Shown here: piece by piece, positions 59,761 to 64,000 of the stretch | How positions within the stretch are numbered: the first letter of the stretch is position 1 | Layout: each line of letters starts with the position of its first letter | Assembly (NCBI RefSeq): GCF_037126265.1 | Contig: NZ_JAYLLN010000014.1 | Location: 1-64,000, forward strand | Length of the DNA stretch: 64,000 bases | DNA from: Sphingobacterium tenebrionis | Lineage (GTDB): Bacteria > Bacteroidota > Bacteroidia > Sphingobacteriales > Sphingobacteriaceae | Direction: 5' to 3' | Notes under the pieces: generated by a model | The model's database searches: none | The model's input: only the letters and a program-made list of their open reading frames with translations | Told to the model about the DNA's origin: nothing | Made by a program: the position numbers and the translations under genes

Positions 59761-60711
59761 TTATTGTAATTTAATTTTAAGATTATCTAACATATCCTTT
59801 GTCATTGCTGTCAGATCAAACGTTGGTTTCCAACCCCAATCGCTTCTTGCTTGCTCATCATTGATGCTCTTTGGCCAGGAGTCCGCAATCGATTGACGTG
59901 GATCGTTGTCTGAATAGGATATCTCAAAATTAGGTAGAATTTTTTTAATTTCTTCAGCTATTTCTTTAGGAGTGAAACTAATTCCTGCCAGGTTATAGCT
60001 TGAACGGATGCTCAGTTTCGATGGATCGGCATCCATCAACTCGATCGTTCCACGAACGGCATCGTCCATGTACAACATCGGAAGTTCCGTTCCTTCGGAT
60101 AAGAAGGACGTATATTTGCCCTGACGGATCGCTTCAAAGAAGATGTGGACAGCGTAATCGGTTGTACCTCCTCCTGGTTCTGTTCTCCAGGAAATGATTC
60201 CAGGATACCGTACCGAGCGGATATCCAAGCCAAATTTCTCGTGATAATATTCACATAACCTTTCACCAGCCAATTTGCTGATTCCGTAGATGCTGTTCGG
60301 GTCCATCACGCAGTACTGAGGCGTATCTACTTTTGGTGAGTGAGGTCCGAATACCGCAATAGAACTTGGCCAGAAGATCTTTTTGATGCCAAATTCAACC
60401 GCAAGGTCCAATACGTTCAAAAGGCCGTTCATGTTCAAGTCCCAAGCTTTTTGAGGGTATTTTTCGCCAGTTGCTGAAAGCATGGCTGCCAATAAATAAA
60501 TCTGGGTTGGTTTATATTTAACGATAAGGGCTTTGATAGCTTCCTTATCCAACACATTTAGGGTTTCGAAGATTTCCCCCGATGCAATGGCTTGCGGTTC
60601 GCGGATGTCGGAAGTGATCACGTTTTCATTTCCAAACTTTAATCTTAGCGCAGCCGCTAACTCTGAACCGATTTGACCGTTCGCACCGATCATCAAAATG
60701 CATTCTTTCAT
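59761..60711 (-). CDS. L-threonine 3-dehydrogenase, epimerase (SDR) type
   Basis: This 316-residue extended-SDR enzyme oxidises L-threonine to 2-amino-3-ketobutyrate. The NAD-binding motif MIGANGQIGSELAAALR is at the N-terminus, the catalytic Ser is in FWPSSIAVFGP, and YxxxK reads YGISK. The TDH-type signatures PGIISWRTEPGGGTTDYA and RQSIADSWPKSINDEQAR distinguish it from sugar epimerases. It is in one unit with yebC. Confidence 0.92.
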   Translation of the reverse strand: MKECILMIGANGQIGSELAAALRLKFGNENVITSDIREPQAIASGEIFETLNVLDKEAIKALIVKYKPTQIYLLAAMLSATGEKYPQKAWDLNMNGLLNVLDLAVEFGIKKIFWPSSIAVFGPHSPKVDTPQYCVMDPNSIYGISKLAGERLCEYYHEKFGLDIRSVRYPGIISWRTEPGGGTTDYAVHIFFEAIRQGKYTSFLSEGTELPMLYMDDAVRGTIELMDADPSKLSIRSSYNLAGISFTPKEIAEEIKKILPNFEISYSDNDPRQSIADSWPKSINDEQARSDWGWKPTFDLTAMTKDMLDNLKIKLQ

Positions 60712-61050
60712 GCTATTGGAGATAATTTTTATTTAAATGAATCCTAAATTCTCCTATTGGGAGAACATAAATGCGAAAATACCAATTAAATGGCTGAATA
60801 TGATGGTTATTTGTGATTTTACGCAATCGTATGATTATAGGGAAAATGACAATTTATCAAGACATTTGTCTAAATACTGAATATATTTCATGGAAATCCA
60901 CTGCTTATTGAATAATGTTTTGGAAGCAATGTTTTACATTGTAAATTGCTAAATATTATGCAGATAACTCCTTTGAATTTATTAAGTTTGTTTTCTTGAA
61001 TTAATTAATTAAGATCTATTTTTTTATAAATTTTTTAAAGTAAAAACTAA
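60712..61050. other. AT-rich intergenic region between tdh and asd
   Basis: This 339-bp divergent region is very AT-rich and has no gene. It holds a small hairpin (TTCTCC/GGAGAA, 60749-60765), a candidate -7 box TAAGTTTG (60983-60990) for asd, and TTAATTAATTAA-like sequence near 61000. No riboswitch was recognised. Confidence 0.55.
60983..60990 (+). promoter_or_regulatory. Candidate -7 promoter box of asd
   Basis: TAAGTTTG matches TAnnTTTG, 60 bp before the asd ATG. The nearest upstream TTTG (60972) is too close to serve as the -33 element. Confidence 0.35.
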
Positions 61051-62040
61051 ATGAAAGTTGCAGTAGTAGGCGCGACGGGACTTGTCGGGTCAGAAATGTT
61101 GACCGTATTAGCGGAACGTAATTTCCCAGTATCAGAATTGATTCCAGTAGCTTCGGAAAGAAGTAAGGGTAAGGAAATCGAATTCAAGGGAAATAAGTAT
61201 AAGGTTGTGACGCCTACGGAAGCTATTGCACTGAAGCCGGATGTTGCTTTGTTTTCGGCTGGGGGTGGTACCTCTACCGAGTTTGCTCCTTTATTTGCAG
61301 AAGCGGGTATCACCGTAATTGACAACTCCTCTGCTTGGCGTATGGATCCATCCAAAAAATTGGTGGTTCCTGAGGTGAATGGTGATGTACTTACCGCAGA
61401 AGATAAGATTATCGCTAATCCGAATTGTTCTACCATTCAAATGGTAGTGGTGATGAAACCTTTGCATGAAAAATATAAGATCAAACGTGTCGTTGTTTCT
61501 ACTTACCAATCCGTTACAGGAACCGGTGTAAAAGCGGTAGACCAATTGATGAACGAACGTAAGGGAGTAGAAGGAGAAATGGCTTATCCATATCCGATCG
61601 ATCTAAACGTCATTCCTCACATCGATGTATTCCAAGATAATGGATATACCAAAGAGGAAATGAAGATGATCAAGGAAACGAATAAGATCATGGGAGACGA
61701 CAGCATCAAGGTTACAGCAACCACTGTTCGTATCCCTGTGATGGGAGGACACTCCGAGTCGGTTAATATCGAATTTGAGAACGATTTTGATCTTGATGAA
61801 CTGAGAGCTACATTAGCTGCTCAAGAAGGCGTGATCGTTGTGGATAATCCTGCAAAATTGGAATACCCGATGCCTAAGGATGCCCATGGCAAGGATGAGG
61901 TTTTCGTTGGACGTATCCGAAGAGACGAATCCCAGGACAAAACAGTAAACCTTTGGATCGTAGCAGATAACCTGCGCAAGGGAGCAGCAACAAATGCCGT
62001 TCAGGTAGCTGAACTATTGAACAAGAAAGGTTTAATCTAA
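61051..62040 (+). CDS. asd: Aspartate-semialdehyde dehydrogenase
   Basis: This 329-residue enzyme of the lysine, threonine and methionine pathway reduces aspartyl phosphate. The NADP-binding GATGLVGSEMLTVL is at the N-terminus, the catalytic Cys is in ANPNCSTIQMV, and the YQSVTGTGVKAVDQL and VRIPVMGGHSESVN motifs complete the active site. The length is normal. Two hairpins follow the gene. Confidence 0.96.
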   Translation: MKVAVVGATGLVGSEMLTVLAERNFPVSELIPVASERSKGKEIEFKGNKYKVVTPTEAIALKPDVALFSAGGGTSTEFAPLFAEAGITVIDNSSAWRMDPSKKLVVPEVNGDVLTAEDKIIANPNCSTIQMVVVMKPLHEKYKIKRVVVSTYQSVTGTGVKAVDQLMNERKGVEGEMAYPYPIDLNVIPHIDVFQDNGYTKEEMKMIKETNKIMGDDSIKVTATTVRIPVMGGHSESVNIEFENDFDLDELRATLAAQEGVIVVDNPAKLEYPMPKDAHGKDEVFVGRIRRDESQDKTVNLWIVADNLRKGAATNAVQVAELLNKKGLI

Positions 62041-62052
62041 CCCGAGATAATT

Positions 62053-62074
62053 AGGTCGATGTTAGCATCGACCT
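62053..62074 (+). other. Hairpin after asd
   Basis: AGGTCGATG (62053-62061) pairs with CATCGACCT (62066-62074) around a 4-nt loop TTAG. It has no T-run, and it stands 6 bp before the terminator proper. It may stabilise the mRNA 3' end. Confidence 0.5.
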
Positions 62075-62080
62075 TCAACA

Positions 62081-62110
62081 AAAAAAGGACGGCATTTGCC
62101 GTCCTTTTTT
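62081..62110. terminator. Bidirectional terminator
   Basis: A 13-bp perfect stem (AAAAAAGGACGGC / GCCGTCCTTTTTT) with a 4-nt loop serves asd (+) and the Kelch gene (-). Confidence 0.92.
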
Positions 62111-62128
62111 ATCGTAATATCAAAAATA

Positions 62129-63112
62129 TTATCTAACAGGAGTAAATTCCCAGTTATCATCAAAGAAGCTAGTTCCAGTAGAACCAGTTGTGATATATCC
62201 TTTACCTTTTACAGCAAAACCTACTGCCTTCTCACGAGCAGAAGTTAAAGATTCGTGTTTGTCTGTCCAAGTGTTGTTAGAAGGATCGAATTTCCAAACG
62301 GTATTAACAATACCAGAAGCTGAACGGCCACTCACTACATAACCATAGTTTCCGATAGCAAATGCAGATGCATTGAAACGTCTTGCATCATAGTTATCAG
62401 TTCTTAAGCTAGGTAATTTAGTCCAAGTAGTACCATCAAATTTATAGAAATCATCAGTAGGTACACCATTTGAGTAACCACCACCCACATACGCTACACC
62501 ATTGATTACGAATGCATAGGCATACGCTTTTTTGTAGGTAAAAGGCGTTTCGATTTTTGTCCATGAATCTGCAGATGGATCGTATTTGTAGAAATCGCTG
62601 AATGTTTTGTCAGTAGATGTAGCACCTAAACCAACGTATGCATTGTTTCCGATAGAGAAAGCAACCGCTCCAAAGCGCGCTTCACCAGGAAAATCAGCAA
62701 CTTTTGTCCAAGAGTTAGCTGTAGGGTTATATTTGTAGAAATCTTTCAATGCACCAACAGCGTCGCCACCGAATCCTAAACCTACATAGCCTTGATCGTT
62801 TACTGAAAAACCTACTGCACTATGTCTTGCAGGACCAATAAAATTAGCTTTTGTGCTCCATTGAGAACCATCAAAAGCATGGTTATCTGTTAATACTTCG
62901 TTTGTTTTTAAATAACCACCTACAATATAGGCAACATCATTTATCGTGAAGGTTGAAGCTCCGTTACGTGGATCTTCTGGAAATACTGCTGAGCGAGTCC
63001 ATTCAGTAGGTCCTGTCTCCGTAGTGTCCTCATCATCTTTTTTACAGGAATTGAAGGATGTAATTGCTAAAGTGGCTACTAAAAATAGTGCTAGCCAGTT
63101 TTTCTTATTCAT
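62129..63112 (-). CDS. Kelch-repeat lipoprotein
   Basis: This 327-residue exported protein has a lipobox (SFNSC, Cys23) followed by an acidic linker (KKDDEDTTETG). The rest is a six-bladed Kelch propeller with repeated blades such as SVNDQGYVGLGFGGD, SIGNNAYVGLGATSTD, VINGVAYVGGGYSNG and AIGNYGYVVSGRS. Kelch propellers bind proteins or glycans. It is 3 bp downstream of the DUF4270 gene, and the two lipoprotein/surface proteins are probably made together. Confidence 0.88.
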   Translation of the reverse strand: MNKKNWLALFLVATLAITSFNSCKKDDEDTTETGPTEWTRSAVFPEDPRNGASTFTINDVAYIVGGYLKTNEVLTDNHAFDGSQWSTKANFIGPARHSAVGFSVNDQGYVGLGFGGDAVGALKDFYKYNPTANSWTKVADFPGEARFGAVAFSIGNNAYVGLGATSTDKTFSDFYKYDPSADSWTKIETPFTYKKAYAYAFVINGVAYVGGGYSNGVPTDDFYKFDGTTWTKLPSLRTDNYDARRFNASAFAIGNYGYVVSGRSASGIVNTVWKFDPSNNTWTDKHESLTSAREKAVGFAVKGKGYITTGSTGTSFFDDNWEFTPVR

Positions 63113-63115
63113 AGA

Positions 63116-64000
63116 CTATTTAAATTTTGTATATACGATATTTAATTTAACTTTCGGTTGATTGTTTTGGGTCGCCAAAATACTGGTGTTTCCTGTGCTG
63201 AATAATGCTGGATTGCCCAAAGATAAGTATAATGATTTATTTTGAGCATCAGGAAGGTTAACTGTACGGATATATTGGATCATGTTGAACACATATTTCC
63301 CAGGTCTACCCGTATTATTTCCCAAAATATAAGTTCCTGTCTGTACCGTGTTGGTAAATGGAACAGGCAAGAAATTGGTCGGAACACCCATGTCTGTTGT
63401 GTAAAGGACAGGTTGTGGTGCAGCCGTATAATATCCCAAATGGGAGGATGCAATCTCTATTTCTAATTCTGCTTTATTGATGGCGATGCCAGGTTGTTGC
63501 ATAAAATCACGCAATGCTGGAAAGCTGATCTGCGTAGCTACTCCTGAACCAGCCTGGATAAAAGAAATACCATTTGTTTCTGCAACAGGAAGCGGATTTG
63601 TCGTTGTCAATGCTTCGAATTCAGTTCCTGTTCTATCGGCAACAATGTTATTATATTGAACGGATTTATCAGCCATGTTCAAGGTTTTCACCCCTTTCTT
63701 TCTAAACCCGTCAGTACCCACATAGGAGTAATTAATCCTTACTTCTAAGGTATCCTTGAATCCTACCATAGCCGTATTGCCAGCATCCGGACGAATAGTC
63801 AATCCCTTAAAGTATTCTTGGAAATTCGATGCAGAATTGAAAGCTACATCATTGTTCTTGATTTTCTGAAAGAATTCTGTTCCAATTGCATCTGAAAGCC
63901 TAACCGATAAGGTGTCCACTTTGCTCATATGCGGTCTGAAGCTAACCGATCCCAACGCATTCGCATCGAAATTGAAGGATTGATGTGCGAATATTGTTGC
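63116..64000 (-). CDS. DUF4270 family protein, N-terminal part outside window
   Basis: The frame is open to the right edge (294 residues visible, C-terminal part only). Features are VDTLSVRLSDAIGTEFFQKI, AELEIEIASSHLG and the ending NNQPKVKLNIVYTKFK, as in DUF4270, a family of exported Bacteroidota proteins often annotated as lipoproteins. The N-terminus with the signal lies beyond position 64000. It forms a transcription unit with the Kelch gene. Confidence 0.88.
   Translation of the reverse strand, partial: ATIFAHQSFNFDANALGSVSFRPHMSKVDTLSVRLSDAIGTEFFQKIKNNDVAFNSASNFQEYFKGLTIRPDAGNTAMVGFKDTLEVRINYSYVGTDGFRKKGVKTLNMADKSVQYNNIVADRTGTEFEALTTTNPLPVAETNGISFIQAGSGVATQISFPALRDFMQQPGIAINKAELEIEIASSHLGYYTAAPQPVLYTTDMGVPTNFLPVPFTNTVQTGTYILGNNTGRPGKYVFNMIQYIRTVNLPDAQNKSLYLSLGNPALFSTGNTSILATQNNQPKVKLNIVYTKFK

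Noticed and set aside
60712..61050. Riboswitch upstream of asd
   Set aside because: The region is AT-rich with only one small hairpin, and I see no conserved lysine or SAM riboswitch core.

Overview
The window is chromosomal DNA from a member of the Bacteroidota, most likely family Sphingobacteriaceae (Sphingobacterium/Pedobacter-like). The support is the gene content (DUF4293, DUF4270, DUF6695, PafA-type phosphatase, split DsbD, DUF4369/TlpA proteins), the near absence of Shine-Dalgarno sequences, and several TAnnTTTG boxes, the -7 promoter element of this phylum. Almost all of the window is ordinary housekeeping sequence. One tRNA gene (Gly, GCC) was found. I saw no rRNA, CRISPR array, prophage or intact insertion sequence.

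Layout. 1-3.2 kb: TPR sensor histidine kinase, DUF4293 membrane protein, small secreted protein. 3.2-6.1 kb: TPR membrane protein, uracil-DNA glycosylase, DUF6695 protein and Lrp/AsnC regulator. 6.4-10 kb: sufBCD iron-sulfur assembly operon closed by a terminator. 10-16.7 kb: MFS exporter, repeat cluster, tRNA-Gly, FAD dehydrogenase, LemA and two TPM proteins, TlpA-like thioredoxin. 16.8-25 kb: radA, ECF-type sigma factor with a membrane partner, M19 dipeptidase overlapping a serine hydrolase, xseAB, di-haem peroxidase. 25-32.8 kb: uvrA, pafA, Rrf2 regulator, murF, pfkA. 32.8-39.9 kb: DsbD split into two genes, birA, rsfS, ftsH, LUD protein, rhomboid protease. 40-40.8 kb: a small AT-rich higBA toxin-antitoxin island. 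40.8-50.4 kb: comM/yifB, a YtxH-holin-like envelope trio, fcl, trmB, a frameshifted M28 peptidase, M48 protease, three small membrane proteins, trhO, DUF3820. 50.4-57.2 kb: accessory surface-polysaccharide region (two glycosyltransferases, FkbM methyltransferase, flippase, asparagine-synthase-like protein, CapA-like protein, and a relic of another glycosyltransferase). 57.2-64 kb: DeoR regulator, a repeat-rich charged protein, YebC, threonine dehydrogenase, asd, a Kelch lipoprotein and a DUF4270 protein that runs off the window.

The most distinctive non-coding feature is a family of large inverted repeats (CGTCATTGCGAGG ... GAAGCAATCTT and its complement). It occurs five times, each time between two convergent genes. 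In two copies a second palindromic repeat (GTCATGCTGAGCGAAG ... CTACGCTCAGGATGAC) is nested inside the first and partly amplified in tandem. A separate 30-bp element occurs twice, once beside the tRNA and once in the polysaccharide region.

No clearly new multi-gene system stands out. The best candidates for a second look are the flippase/asparagine-synthase-like/CapA operon, the serine hydrolase with a GH3-C-like front half next to a dipeptidase, the 50-residue-period repeat protein, the nested repeats, and the M28 gene broken just before its last metal ligand.
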